Assembly: GCA_021775095.1 (NCBI GenBank)
Contig: JAJFII010000033.1
Location: forward strand, 1-64,000
Length of the DNA: 64,000 nucleotides
Direction of reading: 5' to 3'
DNA from: Rhodospirillales bacterium
GTDB lineage: Bacteria > Pseudomonadota > Alphaproteobacteria > Rhodospirillales > Casp-alpha2
How positions within the stretch are numbered: position 1 is the first letter of the stretch; each line of letters begins with the position of its first letter. A model generated the notes under the pieces. The model worked only from the letters and a program-made list of their open reading frames with translations, searched no databases and was not told where the DNA came from. The position numbers were made by a program, and so were the translations under genes. This document shows positions 27,264 to 36,725 of this stretch, in pieces.

Positions 27264-28174
27264 CAACCCGCAAAGATCACCCGACAAGCCTGGTGTGGCA
27301 CCGGTTCAGTCAACACCGACTGGCCATTGCAAGCGGTTTCCTGCTGATCTGGATGGGACTGCTGGCAGGTGGCGCGCCGTTATGGAAATCCCTGTTGGTG
27401 CTTGACGGGCAGACCGTCGATCTGTTTATGCGGTTTCAGCCGGCGTCATCCCTGCACCCCCTTGGTACCGATGAATTGGGCCGTGATTTCCTGGCCCGGT
27501 TGCTCGACGGCGGTCGGGTGTCCCTGTTGGTCGGTATCACGGCCGCTTTATTTGCGTCGCTTATTGGCACTGTAGTCGGTCTCATATCCGGTTATTTCGG
27601 TGGCCGTCTTGATGCCCTTATGATGCGGTTTACTGACGGCATTATTTCCCTCCCCCTGCTGCCCCTTTTGATTGTCCTGGCGGCCATCGATTTATCCAAA
27701 CTGGGTGTGCCTGTGGCCCTCATCAACGCCGAAAACGCCAGCCTGTTTCGCATTTCTATTATTGTTGCACTCGCCGGTTGGACAACTGTCGCGCGGCTCG
27801 TGCGGGCAGAAACCCTGGCCTTGCGCGAACGCGACTACGTTCGGGCATCGCGTGCCCAGGGTGCCACATCCTGGCGCATTATGCGGGTTCATATTCTGCC
27901 AAATCTTGCCGCATCGATTATCGTCGCGACGACGTTGTCGACTGGCAATATCATTCTGCTGGAATCGGTCCTTAGTTTTTTGGGCCTTGGTATCCAGCCG
28001 CCGATCGCCAGTTGGGGAAATTTGCTGACCAACGCCCAGGAATTAATCTGGGAAGCTCCGCAATTGGCTTTTTATCCCGGCGCCCTGATATTTTTAACGG
28101 TCATTGCCTTTAATTTTCTCGGCGACGGTCTTCGCGACGCCCTGGACCCGAAGACGATCCATTCTCAAGGATAG
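27260..28174 (+). CDS. ABC transporter permease, DppC type
   Basis: A 304-aa inner-membrane permease pairing with the preceding DppB-like subunit. Visible are the periplasmic HPLGTDELGRDFLARLLDGGRVSLLVG start of the transport domain and the EAA loop RERDYVRASRAQGATSWRIMRVHILPN. It starts with GTG inside the previous stop (4-nt overlap). No ATP-binding protein (DppD/DppF) follows within the window: the operon ends here, so the ATPases must be elsewhere or shared. Confidence 0.9.
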   Translation: MTTRKDHPTSLVWHRFSQHRLAIASGFLLIWMGLLAGGAPLWKSLLVLDGQTVDLFMRFQPASSLHPLGTDELGRDFLARLLDGGRVSLLVGITAALFASLIGTVVGLISGYFGGRLDALMMRFTDGIISLPLLPLLIVLAAIDLSKLGVPVALINAENASLFRISIIVALAGWTTVARLVRAETLALRERDYVRASRAQGATSWRIMRVHILPNLAASIIVATTLSTGNIILLESVLSFLGLGIQPPIASWGNLLTNAQELIWEAPQLAFYPGALIFLTVIAFNFLGDGLRDALDPKTIHSQG

Positions 28175-28212
28175 ATAAGGACCGCCGTCGGCATGTTGTG
28201 GGTAAAACTGTA

Positions 28213-28226
28213 AGGGTCAGGACCCT
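28213..28226. repeat. Solo copy of the GGGTCAGGACC repeat
   Basis: AGGGTCAGGACCCT, itself an inverted repeat (AGGGTC/GACCCT), matches the outer end of the 269-bp element at 18829. The surrounding 28175-28455 gap contains no gene I can support. Confidence 0.6.
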
Positions 28227-28455
28227 AAGTAAGGAATGCAACGCGGATCCGTATACCGCGCCGCAGGCCCTGGTCTTTTTTCCGTGACAGTGTCGCGCCT
28301 TATCCCCGTTATGCCGCATCGCGTTGTGGTGCCCGCCTTGTCACGAAATAAAAGTCAGGGTCAGCGGGCACGCCATTATTCCGGGAATTCTCTAGACGCC
28401 AAGAATTAAAGGTGTATCTAAGATTATGGAAATCAATTGAATAAAGGGGTCCGAC

Positions 28456-29841
28456 ATGAACACTCGCGTTAATTCTGCATCCGCACGAGATATCGCCTAC
28501 CATGTACATGGTTATACCAATCTGAAGACGCACCAGGAAAATGGCCCTCACATCATCGAAAGCGGCAGCGGTGTACGGGTTACCGATGACAATGGCAATT
28601 CTTATATTGAAGGTTTGGCTGGACTTTGGTGCACGTCTTTGGGATTCAGCGAGGATCGATTGATTGACGCCGCCCTGCGTGAGTTCAAACGCCTGCCCTA
28701 TTACCACGGATTTGGCGGGCGAACGCCTGACGTCACCATTGAACTGGCAGAACGGCTGGTGAAAATGGCACCGGTTCCCATGTCTAAGGCACTTTTCGCC
28801 AATTCGGGATCGGAAGTTACGGATTTAGCCGTCAAGCTGATCTGGTATTATCATAATGCCATCGGAAAACCACAGAAGAAAAAAATCATCTCACGAATTA
28901 AGGGGTACCACGGTGTCACTGTATGTTCGGCCAGCCTGACGGGGCTTCCCCACCTGCACAATGAATTTGATTTACCCATTGATGGCATCATGCACACCAG
29001 TTGCCCACATTATTACCGGTTCGGCGTCGACGGCGAAAGCGAAGAAGAATTTGCCAGCCGCTGCGTTCAGGATCTGGAAGAATTGATCGAACGCGAAGGG
29101 GCGGAAACCATCGCTGCGTTTTTTGCCGAACCGATTATGGGTGCTGGCGGAGTCCTTGTGCCGCCGGCGACCTATTTCGAAAAAATTCAGGCCCTGTTAA
29201 AAAAACACGACATTCTGATGGTCGCCGACGAGGTCATCTGTGGGTTTGGACGTACCGGAAACATGTGGGGAACTACCACATTCGGCATGAAACCGGATAT
29301 GATAACCATGGCCAAACAGCTGTCGTCGGCCTATCTGCCCATATCGGCACTGCTGATCAATGATAAAATATTTCAGGCAATGGTCGGACAGAGTGAAAAA
29401 CTTGGCGTTTTTGGCCACGGCGGCACCTATTCGGGTCACCCTGTCTCGGTTGCTGTCGCCCTGGAAACCCTCAATATATATGAAGAACGTAACATTATCG
29501 GCCACGTTCAGGCCATGGCCCCCCACTTGCAAACCGGTCTACGCACCTTACAGGACCATCCGCTGGTCGGCGAAATACGGGGCCTCGGTTTGATTGCCGG
29601 CGTTGAACTGGTTCAGGACAAATCAACAAAGACCTCCTTCGACCCCAAAGATATGGTTGGTGCTTATTGTCAGGCAAAAACATTAGAAAATGGACTGATA
29701 ATTCGGGCCGTTGGTGATACACTGGCATTCTGCCCACCATTGATCATCAACGAAAGTGAGATTTCGGAAATGGTCGCCAGTTTTACCAAGGGCCTGGATG
29801 AAACTTTGATCTGGGTCAAAGCGGAAGGGCTTTTGACCTGA
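28456..29841 (+). CDS. Class III (omega) aminotransferase
   Basis: A 461-aa PLP enzyme of fold type I. Substrate/PLP landmarks are SYIEGLAGLWCTSLGF near the N-terminus, ANSGSEVTDLAVKLIWYYHNAIG, the Asp of LMVADEVICGFGRTG, and the Schiff-base Lys (about 287) in ITMAKQLSSAYLPISAL. This subgroup uses pyruvate or alpha-ketoglutarate with beta-alanine, GABA, polyamine or aromatic omega-amines. It precedes hemA by 33 nt and is possibly co-transcribed; note that the class also includes enzymes making or using 5-carbon amino acids, but glutamate-1-semialdehyde mutase hallmarks are not evident. The specific amine donor is unknown. Confidence 0.88.
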   Translation: MNTRVNSASARDIAYHVHGYTNLKTHQENGPHIIESGSGVRVTDDNGNSYIEGLAGLWCTSLGFSEDRLIDAALREFKRLPYYHGFGGRTPDVTIELAERLVKMAPVPMSKALFANSGSEVTDLAVKLIWYYHNAIGKPQKKKIISRIKGYHGVTVCSASLTGLPHLHNEFDLPIDGIMHTSCPHYYRFGVDGESEEEFASRCVQDLEELIEREGAETIAAFFAEPIMGAGGVLVPPATYFEKIQALLKKHDILMVADEVICGFGRTGNMWGTTTFGMKPDMITMAKQLSSAYLPISALLINDKIFQAMVGQSEKLGVFGHGGTYSGHPVSVAVALETLNIYEERNIIGHVQAMAPHLQTGLRTLQDHPLVGEIRGLGLIAGVELVQDKSTKTSFDPKDMVGAYCQAKTLENGLIIRAVGDTLAFCPPLIINESEISEMVASFTKGLDETLIWVKAEGLLT

Positions 29842-29874
29842 TAAAACAGGCCAAACGATGACAGGAGTGACATT

Positions 29875-31086
29875 GTGGATTACGAAGGGTTTTTTACCGA
29901 CCGTATTGAAGACCTCAAACAGGAGGGGCGGTACCGGGTATTTGCGGACCTGGAACGTCGGGCCGGGCAATTTCCGTCTGCGGCGAACCATACGGAAGAT
30001 GGAATCCGCGATGTAACAGTCTGGTGTTCAAACGACTATTTGGGACAGGGCCAAAATCCAGAGGTTCTAAAAGTCCTGCATGAGGCCGCCGACAAGTGCG
30101 GCGTTGGTGCCGGTGGCACCCGTAATATTGCAGGGACAAATCATGCCCATGTTTTGTTGGAAGGGGAACTTGCTGACTTGCATGGTCGTGAATCTGCGCT
30201 CCTGCTGGGTTCCGGTTGGATGGCGAATATGACGGCCCTGGCGACGCTTGGCGAAAGAATACCTGACCTGGTCATTTTATCTGATGCAAAAAATCATAAC
30301 TCCATGATTGAAGGGATCCGCCATGGCAAATGCGAAAAGGTCGTATTTGCCCATAATGATGTGCTCGATCTGGAGAAAAAACTGAAGGCCTATCCGCTTG
30401 ACCGTGCCAAACTTATTGCTTTTGAATCTCTCTATTCGATGGACGGCGATATTGCGCCGATCAAGGAAATCTGCGATCTGGCTGACAAATATGGTGCCAT
30501 GACGTTCATTGATGAGGTCCACGCCGTTGGCTTATATGGAAACCGCGGCGGTGGCGTATGTGAACGCGACGGTGTGATGCACCGACCAACCATCATTCAG
30601 GGGACCTTAGCCAAAGCGTTTGGTGTTGTTGGTGGATATATAGCCGGTTCTGCCGCACTTTGTGATTTTGTTCGCAGTTACGGCAATGGCTTTATCTTCT
30701 CGACCTCTCTGCCGCCGGCGATTGCCGCCGCTGCCCAGGCCAGCGTCCGTTATTTGAAAGACCACAACGAAGTGCGGGACCACCATCAGGAGCGCGCGCA
30801 AACCCTGAAAAACAGATTGCGCGAAGTCGGAATCGATGTCATGCCGTCGGTCAGCCATATTGTACCTGTTTTGGTGGGCGACCCGGTGCTTTGCAAAAGA
30901 GCCAGTGATATGTTGCTCGATGACCACGGCGTTTATGTTCAACCAATTAATTACCCGACTGTCGAACGCGGAACCGAACGTTTGAGGTTTACCCCTACTC
31001 CGCTCCATAGCGACACCGATATGGATCATCTGATTTTGGCTATGAAAGATGTTTGGGAACGATTGGGTTTGAAACTGGCGGCATAG
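29875..31086 (+). CDS. hemA: 5-aminolevulinate synthase
   Basis: A 403-aa PLP enzyme condensing glycine and succinyl-CoA to ALA, the alphaproteobacterial (C4) entry to haem. Hallmarks are [32 protein letters not shown] (glycine-rich), [13 protein letters not shown] (PLP Asp) and the Schiff-base Lys247 in [15 protein letters not shown]. The start is a GTG with AGGAG 7 nt upstream; standard length. A perfect 9-bp inverted repeat overlaps the stop codon. The haem demand of the cytochromes in this window fits, but there is no direct operon link. Confidence 0.94.
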   Translation: MDYEGFFTDRIEDLKQEGRYRVFADLERRAGQFPSAANHTEDGIRDVTVWCSNDYLGQGQNPEVLKVLHEAADKCGVGAGGTRNIAGTNHAHVLLEGELADLHGRESALLLGSGWMANMTALATLGERIPDLVILSDAKNHNSMIEGIRHGKCEKVVFAHNDVLDLEKKLKAYPLDRAKLIAFESLYSMDGDIAPIKEICDLADKYGAMTFIDEVHAVGLYGNRGGGVCERDGVMHRPTIIQGTLAKAFGVVGGYIAGSAALCDFVRSYGNGFIFSTSLPPAIAAAAQASVRYLKDHNEVRDHHQERAQTLKNRLREVGIDVMPSVSHIVPVLVGDPVLCKRASDMLLDDHGVYVQPINYPTVERGTERLRFTPTPLHSDTDMDHLILAMKDVWERLGLKLAA

Positions 31087-31101
31087 GCCAATTTGGCCTA
31101 T
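31083..31101 (+). terminator. Inverted repeat across the hemA stop
   Basis: ATAGGCCAA and TTGGCCTAT flank one central base, giving a perfect 9-bp dyad that includes the TAG stop and is followed by ACTTTT. It may act as a terminator or as a protein-binding dyad. Confidence 0.4.
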
Positions 31102-31144
31102 ACTTTTGCCAGCTACGATATTCGCACCGTGACAGGGACACTTA

Positions 31145-31693
31145 ATGTACGCGGATCATACACTCACTCCAAAAGAAGCCGTGCGGTTTTGTGCGCTGGG
31201 TATCTTAGCGGACCGCGATTTGTCCTACAGCCGATTGACGGTCGCGGTTCGGCATTTCATTGACCGGGTACAAGGTCCTTCGCTGGACGTCCTGGGTACG
31301 TCCATCGAACTGTTAAAATATGAGGGACTGGTCGAAACAGCTAACGAACAGGCCGATGACCCGCTGTTCGAAATTACCGACAAGGGACGTCATGAGCTGG
31401 CCGACCTGCTCACGGCGAATATCCGGGCAACGGATTCAGATCACAATAAGCTGATTGAAGCCCTGAAATTCAGATACCTTCATTTGCTGGCAAAACCGGA
31501 CCAACTCAACCAGGCCGACCTGTTATCGGAGCGGGCAGAAATTGAATTAACACGGTTAATGGATTTGCACGAACACTACGCTCAAGATCCTGGGCATTTT
31601 CTCGATTGGCTGGATCGTGAAATCGGCGAGATAAAAAACCGCTTGGTTTGGCTGGAACGTTTTCGGGCCAACTTGACCCGCGCCGCCCCGTGA
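31145..31693 (+). CDS. PadR-like winged-helix regulator
   Basis: A 182-aa protein. The N-terminal half (residues 10-90) reads as a PadR-type winged helix: ALGILADRDLSYSRLTVAV, SIELLKYEGLVETA and EITDKGRHELADLL forming the wing. The C-terminal half is helical (LSERAEIELTRLMDLHEHYAQ), as in the PadR/Vir_act_alpha_C dimerisation domain. It would be a ligand-responsive repressor; the target may be the hemA/aminotransferase genes just upstream or a distant operon. Assignment is by overall pattern, so moderate. Confidence 0.65.
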   Translation: MYADHTLTPKEAVRFCALGILADRDLSYSRLTVAVRHFIDRVQGPSLDVLGTSIELLKYEGLVETANEQADDPLFEITDKGRHELADLLTANIRATDSDHNKLIEALKFRYLHLLAKPDQLNQADLLSERAEIELTRLMDLHEHYAQDPGHFLDWLDREIGEIKNRLVWLERFRANLTRAAP

Positions 31694-31854
31694 TGAAATG
31701 GCTGCCTACAATTCGGTTTAATCGGAATATCGATCCGGGCACCTTAACCAATGACATCACGGACTAAGCTTGACGTTTTCCTTGTAAGATTGAGGAAACA
31801 ACAGGATGTTAACAGGAACGTTAGAGTATCCGTCTTGATCAAGGCCTGCTCAAT

Positions 31855-32271
31855 TTATGTCTGGACAGCATGAGAGGACCACATATCGACCAGCGACCGC
31901 AAAATGTCGTGCCGGCTAATTAGGCCAACTAACCGACCGTTTCGAAGTACCGGAAATCGACGATAACGACTATCCAGAAATCGCCGCGAAGCCGTGACAA
32001 CATCAGTTGCCGAATCGATCGTCTCCACTGGAGAGGTCATATACTCAGCTACCCTCCCCCCCCATTCTTGATAATAACTCGCACTGAAGGCGACGTGCAT
32101 GCAGTCCCGACTTGTAAGAATACCAACGACCCGGTCTTCCGCATCGACAACGGGTGCACCAGAAACGTCCTTCTCAAGCAGGATACGCATGGCTTTGATG
32201 ATTTCCAGATCGGGCCCAAATGTAACCAGAGATTTCGCCATATAGTCTGCTACTGTAGGGGCAATGCTCAT
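31855..32271 (-). CDS. Tandem CBS-domain protein, last gene of the nqr operon
   Basis: A 138-aa protein consisting of one CBS pair: VADYMAKSLVTFGPDLEIIKAMRILLEKDVSGAPVVDAEDRVVGILTSRDCM and a second copy VAEYMTSPVETIDSATDVVTASRRFLDSRYRRFPVL...GLISRHDIL. CBS pairs bind adenine nucleotides or NAD(H) and regulate partner enzymes. The ATG at 32271 shares ATGA with the nqrM stop, so translation is coupled to the sodium-pump operon; an energy- or redox-sensing role for the pump is inference. The longer frame upstream is nqrM in another phase. Confidence 0.85.
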   Translation of the reverse strand: MSIAPTVADYMAKSLVTFGPDLEIIKAMRILLEKDVSGAPVVDAEDRVVGILTSRDCMHVAFSASYYQEWGGRVAEYMTSPVETIDSATDVVTASRRFLDSRYRRFPVLRNGRLVGLISRHDILRSLVDMWSSHAVQT

Positions 32272-32447
32272 GAGGTATTTCCATCGCACGTCGTTTCCCG
32301 TCCACATGCGGGACAGAGCCCATCGTCTGAGATCATTGCTGTTGCGCAGCTTGCTTGAAGTGCTCGACCCCCAAACAGCAAGCCGATACCAAGGCCAGCT
32401 GCTGACAGGGCAATAATACAAAAGGCCAATGCAAATTCCAATAACAA
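32268..32447 (-). CDS. nqrM: Na+-NQR maturation protein NqrM
   Basis: A short 59-aa gene with a TTG start and GGGAG 6 nt upstream. The product has one N-terminal membrane helix (FALAFCIIALSAAGLGIGLLF), then the NqrM-type pattern GGRALQASC followed 11 residues later by CPACG and a last Cys near the end. NqrM delivers iron to the membrane Fe-S centre formed by cysteines of NqrD and NqrE and is required for pump assembly. It lies 17 nt after apbE and overlaps the CBS gene start, the same place nqrM occupies in many nqr operons. Confidence 0.82.
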   Translation of the reverse strand: MLLEFALAFCIIALSAAGLGIGLLFGGRALQASCATAMISDDGLCPACGRETTCDGNTS

Positions 32448-32464
32448 GTCGCTCTCCCTCGTCT

Positions 32465-33463
32465 CTATGTTATCAAATAATCGCGAAACGCTGCTGTCGC
32501 AATGTCTCGATAGGACACCCCTTCGCGCAAAACAAATAAAGCCGGTATTGCCTCACGTTCAGCCAATGCAAAGCCACTGCCCACTCCCATTGCCATGAAG
32601 GCCGTAGCAAGGGCGTCGGCCGTCATTGCCGAGCCCGCCAAGACAGAGACCGAGGCGACACCATTATTGACCGGAGCTGTCGTTTGCGGGTCGATGATAT
32701 GACTGTAACGTCGGCCTCCAACCACATAGGCATTGCGCCGGTCACTTGAAGTCGCAAGTGCGCCGCCGGCCATTGTAATTGCATGTCGCGGGTTCGGGGC
32801 ACCCGGCGTGGGATCTTCGATTGCGGTTCGCCAGAGTCTGCCCGACGGATGGTGCCCACAGACGAGAACTTCACCACCAAATTCGACGAAGAAGGAATTT
32901 ACTCCGCGGTCGAAAATCAGATCGCCGAGACGATCGAGCGCGTAACCCTTGCCGATACCACAGGGGTCGAATGTGCAAGAACGGCCGGATTTGGTCACTG
33001 TCAATCCAGCCAGTTCCAAACCACGGTAATCTGATATAGGCGCTGTGGCGGCCACGTATTCCCGGAGTGGACCGAAACCGTATCGGGCGACTGCGGGCCC
33101 AACCGTCGGATCAAAGGCACCATTCGTCAGGCGTGCAATTCGAAGCCCTTCGTATAGGACATCTGCCAGCGATTTAGAGACGTCAATCTGATGATCGGCG
33201 GCATTAAGTCGGGCAAGCTCAGATGTTTTGTGAAATGGGGATAGTATGGCGTTGAGGGAACCAAGCAACTGCCTGATGTCGTGCCCCAGCCGTACGGTCT
33301 CGGTGCCCGGTGCGAGCAGAGCTCGCCAGGTCGTCCCGAAGGCAATACCGCCGATTTCGACCACGTTCGTTTTAGCGTCCTGGGGCTTGGAAATCCCTGG
33401 TGTTAAGGCTGTCCCTATCATCCCGAAGGCACCAACCATTAGTTCACGTCGTGTCCAATTCAT
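32465..33463 (-). CDS. apbE: FAD:protein FMN transferase
   Basis: A 332-aa ApbE flavinyltransferase that attaches FMN through a phosphoester bond to Thr/Ser of target motifs in NqrB, NqrC and RnfG/D. An N-terminal signal with twin arginines (WTRRELMVGAFGMIG) indicates export. Core motifs are AFDPTVGPAVARYGF, FDPCGIGKGYALDRL and the Mg-binding VLAGSAMTADALATAFM. It sits between nqrF and nqrM, 3 nt after nqrF. Only NqrC of this operon retains the usual SGAT acceptor, see NqrB. Confidence 0.9.
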   Translation of the reverse strand: MNWTRRELMVGAFGMIGTALTPGISKPQDAKTNVVEIGGIAFGTTWRALLAPGTETVRLGHDIRQLLGSLNAILSPFHKTSELARLNAADHQIDVSKSLADVLYEGLRIARLTNGAFDPTVGPAVARYGFGPLREYVAATAPISDYRGLELAGLTVTKSGRSCTFDPCGIGKGYALDRLGDLIFDRGVNSFFVEFGGEVLVCGHHPSGRLWRTAIEDPTPGAPNPRHAITMAGGALATSSDRRNAYVVGGRRYSHIIDPQTTAPVNNGVASVSVLAGSAMTADALATAFMAMGVGSGFALAEREAIPALFVLREGVSYRDIATAAFRDYLIT

Positions 33464-33466
33464 GGG

Positions 33467-34684
33467 TCAACTCCCGAAATCATCGAAGTAAATGCTCTCG
33501 GAATTTACCCCGATTTCGTCGAGCATTGTGCGCACAGCCGCAATCATCAGCGGAGGGCCACACAAATAATACTCACAGGCATCCGGTGCCGAGTGCTTGC
33601 TGAGATAGAGATCATAAACCACATCGTGAATAAACCCTGTTGGGCCTTCCCAGCCGTCTTCTGGTTTGGGATTGGACAGGGCAACCGTCCAGGTAAAGTT
33701 TTTGTGGTGCCGGGCAAGATCCTTAAATTCGTCGTCGTAAATTATGTCGAGGCCGCTCCGCGCGCCATACCAAAAGCTGATGGTGCGGTCCGTTCCGACT
33801 CCATCCAGTTGGTCGCTGACCATCGCGCGCAACGGTGCCATTCCGACGCCGCCACCGATAAAGATCATTTCGCGTCGTGTTAGCTGAACCCGAAAATTAC
33901 CAAACGAACCGCGGACCGCTACGGTATCGCCCGGCGCAAGGCCAAACAGCCATGACGAGACAATCCCCAGCGGAAAATCCGATCCCGGTGGCGGCAAAGC
34001 AAGCCTGATATTAAATGTCAACGCGCCGACATCGGAGGGTCTGTTCGCCACCGAATAAGCGCGCGTCACGGCATGTTTGCTCCGTGCCGAAAGGTGGACC
34101 AAACCCAATTGATCCCAAATCCCCTGATGCTCAGGCATGACGGAAATATCAGCGAAAGACAGCTCGTAGGGCGGCGCCGTCACTTCAACAAAAGCGCCGG
34201 GTTCCGGTTCCAGCCCGCAATTCGTCGGCAAATCAATAACCAGTTCCTTGATGAGTGGCGCAATAGTCCGGTTGATCCGAACCTGGGCCGTAAAACTTAC
34301 CACATTAAGCAATGACGGTGGCAGGTCGATAGAGACATCTTCACGCAGCGTAATTTGGCAAGCCAGCCGAAGACCTGCGTTTAGGTCTGTACGGCTGAGA
34401 ACAGCCCGTTCTGCCGGCAGCGGTTTGCCGGCACCGCTCAGGACCTTGACGCGGCACAATCCGCAGGTTCCGGCCCCACCGCAGGTTCCCGGCAAGTCGA
34501 TACCGGCGTCCGTCAGTGCGGTCAGCAGTTTCCGTCCGGTCGTGTCGTTGAGCGTTTGTCTTCTTTCAATGCTTATGGATACCGGATCGCTGGGGAGCAG
34601 GACCGATTTCGCGACGACCACAGAGACGACGAGGAACAGCACGACGAGGGTGAATGCGGCGATACCGAACAAAATATCTGTCAT
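33467..34684 (-). CDS. nqrF: Na+-NQR subunit F, NADH dehydrogenase
   Basis: The 405-aa entry subunit. It has one N-terminal membrane helix, a 2Fe-2S ferredoxin domain with C68, C74, C77 ([12 protein letters not shown]) and C109, then an FNR-type module: RAYSVAN for [18 protein letters not shown] for NADH and the terminal YFDDF. It oxidises NADH and passes electrons via FAD and 2Fe-2S into the membrane subunits. Its ATG overlaps the nqrE stop (ATGA). All cofactor residues are present. Confidence 0.94.
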   Translation of the reverse strand: MTDILFGIAAFTLVVLFLVVSVVVAKSVLLPSDPVSISIERRQTLNDTTGRKLLTALTDAGIDLPGTCGGAGTCGLCRVKVLSGAGKPLPAERAVLSRTDLNAGLRLACQITLREDVSIDLPPSLLNVVSFTAQVRINRTIAPLIKELVIDLPTNCGLEPEPGAFVEVTAPPYELSFADISVMPEHQGIWDQLGLVHLSARSKHAVTRAYSVANRPSDVGALTFNIRLALPPPGSDFPLGIVSSWLFGLAPGDTVAVRGSFGNFRVQLTRREMIFIGGGVGMAPLRAMVSDQLDGVGTDRTISFWYGARSGLDIIYDDEFKDLARHHKNFTWTVALSNPKPEDGWEGPTGFIHDVVYDLYLSKHSAPDACEYYLCGPPLMIAAVRTMLDEIGVNSESIYFDDFGS

Positions 34685-35283
34685 GGCAAGCTGATCCCGC
34701 CAAAACCGTTAAAGCCAAGTGACATCAGCCCGGTCACGATGAAAGCGATACCGAGGCCGCGGAGGCCTTGCGGAACATTACTGTATCGAAGTCGTTCGCG
34801 GATGGCAGCCATGGTAACGATCGCAAGCATCCAGCCAGATCCAGTACCGATGCCATAGACAATGCTTTCGGCGAAGTCGTAGCGGCGTTCGACCATGAAC
34901 AGACTGGCACCCAGGATTGCACAGTTGACTGTGATAAGCGGCAGGAAAATTCCGAGCTTGCGGTGAAGTTGCAGTGCAAAACGTTCGAGAACCATCTCTA
35001 AAATCTGGACCAAAGCAGCGATAACACCGATAAAGCAAACGAGTTTAAGATAGCCCAGATCCATGTCTCTTAAACCTGCCCATTGCCATGCCCCTTTCTG
35101 CAAAAGATAGGTGAAAATGAGGTAGTTGACCGGGATCGTGATGGCCTGAACCCCAATTACAGCGACACCAAGTCCTGCGGCCGTGGCAACACGGGTCGAC
35201 ACGGCAAGAAACGTGCACATACCGAGAAACAGGGACAACAGGAGGTTTTCAGCAAATATCGTTTTAGCGAGAAGTTCGATCAT
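34681..35283 (-). CDS. nqrE: Na+-NQR subunit E
   Basis: A 200-aa polytopic membrane subunit. It is related to NqrD by inverted topology; the two share an iron-sulfur centre. The conserved cysteines are in [13 protein letters not shown] and [13 protein letters not shown]. Other typical stretches are [10 protein letters not shown] near the start and [22 protein letters not shown]. It is 1 nt from nqrD and overlaps nqrF. Confidence 0.94.
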   Translation of the reverse strand: MIELLAKTIFAENLLLSLFLGMCTFLAVSTRVATAAGLGVAVIGVQAITIPVNYLIFTYLLQKGAWQWAGLRDMDLGYLKLVCFIGVIAALVQILEMVLERFALQLHRKLGIFLPLITVNCAILGASLFMVERRYDFAESIVYGIGTGSGWMLAIVTMAAIRERLRYSNVPQGLRGLGIAFIVTGLMSLGFNGFGGISLP

Positions 35284-35943
35284 CTAGTCGCCCTTTGCTT
35301 CCATTGTCGCGGCGCTAAATTCTGGCACTACAACCTGATGGGGACGGACTGTACGAATAATCCAAACCAAAAATCCGAGCATAAAAAAAGCGCTTGCCGG
35401 CTTCAGCATCAAATCAAGCGGCTCAAACCAACCGCCGTTCTTTGTCGTTGTAAGAACTGTTATTTCCAACAGGGTGCCCGCCCCCAACAACTCGCGAACA
35501 GTCCCCAGGAGAATCAGGACCAGGCTGTAACCCAGCCCATTCCCAAGCCCATCCATCAGGCTCGGTAAAGGTGGATTCCGCATGGCAAAGGATTCGGCGC
35601 GAGCCAGTACGATGCAGTTGGTGACAATCAATCCGACGAAAACTGAGAGGCGTTTACTGGCCTCAAACGCGTAGGCCTTAAGGACTTCATCAGCAATGAT
35701 CACCAGCGAGGCGATGATAATAATCTGCACAATCAGGCGAATGGCCGAAGGGACATGGTGGCGGATAATGCTGATCGTCCCGTTGGATATAACAAGAACA
35801 GAAGTCAGGGCAGCGCTCATAATGAGTGCCATTAGAAGCGACGTCGTCACTGCCAGCGCCGAGCAGATACCCAGTATCTGCAGGGTAACCGGATTGTTGT
35901 CAATGAGAGGGTCTGTCAGAAATTTTCTGTCGGGTCCAAGCAT
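35284..35943 (-). CDS. nqrD: Na+-NQR subunit D
   Basis: A 219-aa membrane subunit. It has the family start DPLIDNNPVTLQILGICSALAV (first Fe-ligand Cys) and LIVTNCIVLARAESFAMRN (second Cys), followed by DGLGNGLGYSLVLILLGTVRELLG. It forms the sodium-linked core with NqrB and NqrE. Its ATG overlaps the nqrC stop (TAATG). Confidence 0.94.
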   Translation of the reverse strand: MLGPDRKFLTDPLIDNNPVTLQILGICSALAVTTSLLMALIMSAALTSVLVISNGTISIIRHHVPSAIRLIVQIIIIASLVIIADEVLKAYAFEASKRLSVFVGLIVTNCIVLARAESFAMRNPPLPSLMDGLGNGLGYSLVLILLGTVRELLGAGTLLEITVLTTTKNGGWFEPLDLMLKPASAFFMLGFLVWIIRTVRPHQVVVPEFSAATMEAKGD

Positions 35944-36725
35944 TACGAACTTTCCTTCCGCAATCGGTCGAGCAATGGCCCGAACCCGTGTTTGCCTAGC
36001 CAGTAACGCAGCATATTACTGACTCCTTGTCCGGTGCGTGTCGCGCCAGAAATACCATCGACCTCAAACGGCCCCTCGGCTTTGCCACGTGCCACCGTGA
36101 TCCTTATTGCCCCGCTTTCGTCGGCTATCTTGCGATCACGCCAGTTGGTTTGCCAGTTTGCTTCGGTGATGCGTGATCCCAGCCCGGGTGTCTCCCCCTG
36201 GTCGTAGAAACTAAGTGCGGCGACAGTGTTAAAGTCCCCGCGCAGGGCCAGATAACCAGAAAGCAATGACTGATATCCGAGACCATGCACCGGCAGTACG
36301 ATCAGGTCGATTTTACTGCCCACTTCCTGGATAAAAATCCGTGCATGTTTGGCGCGCCGTCCAAGCCCTGCAAAATCGTTTTCAGTGGGAATAGCGACGC
36401 TCCTTGTCTGGTCGCGTGCGGCCTCGCGCTGATCGAATGTTACGGCATCAATGTCAGGTTCGAAATTGCCTGTGCTAAGATCGACCACCCGGGCTTGGAG
36501 CGGCCCGACATCGCCTATGGCTGCTGAAACCAGTGCGGTAATCTGCGCCTGCCGTTCACGCTCACGGTTTTCTTCTTGAATGGGTCGCAAAAGAACCGAC
36601 GCAGTAGAAACGAGAACTGCTGCGGACAACGCAACAAGCATTGCCACTGCCAGCGTTTTTGTTCTGCTGTCATTGGGCAAGGCAAGCAGGCGCTGCCACC
36701 AGTATGCGGGATTGAGGTTAGCCAT
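35943..36725 (-). CDS. nqrC: Na+-NQR subunit C, FMN-bearing
   Basis: A 260-aa subunit with one N-terminal membrane helix (TKTLAVAMLVALSAAVLVSTASVLL) and a periplasmic FMN-binding domain. The ApbE acceptor motif is intact: DGISGATRTGQGV with Thr229. LVLPVHGLG-like and ETPGLGSRI segments are also typical. The ATG at 36725 has GGGG 6-9 nt before it and overlaps the nqrB end by 8 nt; an ATG 4 codons further up is possible. Confidence 0.93.
   Translation of the reverse strand: MANLNPAYWWQRLLALPNDSRTKTLAVAMLVALSAAVLVSTASVLLRPIQEENRERERQAQITALVSAAIGDVGPLQARVVDLSTGNFEPDIDAVTFDQREAARDQTRSVAIPTENDFAGLGRRAKHARIFIQEVGSKIDLIVLPVHGLGYQSLLSGYLALRGDFNTVAALSFYDQGETPGLGSRITEANWQTNWRDRKIADESGAIRITVARGKAEGPFEVDGISGATRTGQGVSNMLRYWLGKHGFGPLLDRLRKESS

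Noticed and set aside
28175-28455. Possible truncated ATPase gene for the peptide transporter
   Set aside because: Neither strand shows Walker A, signature or Walker B motifs.
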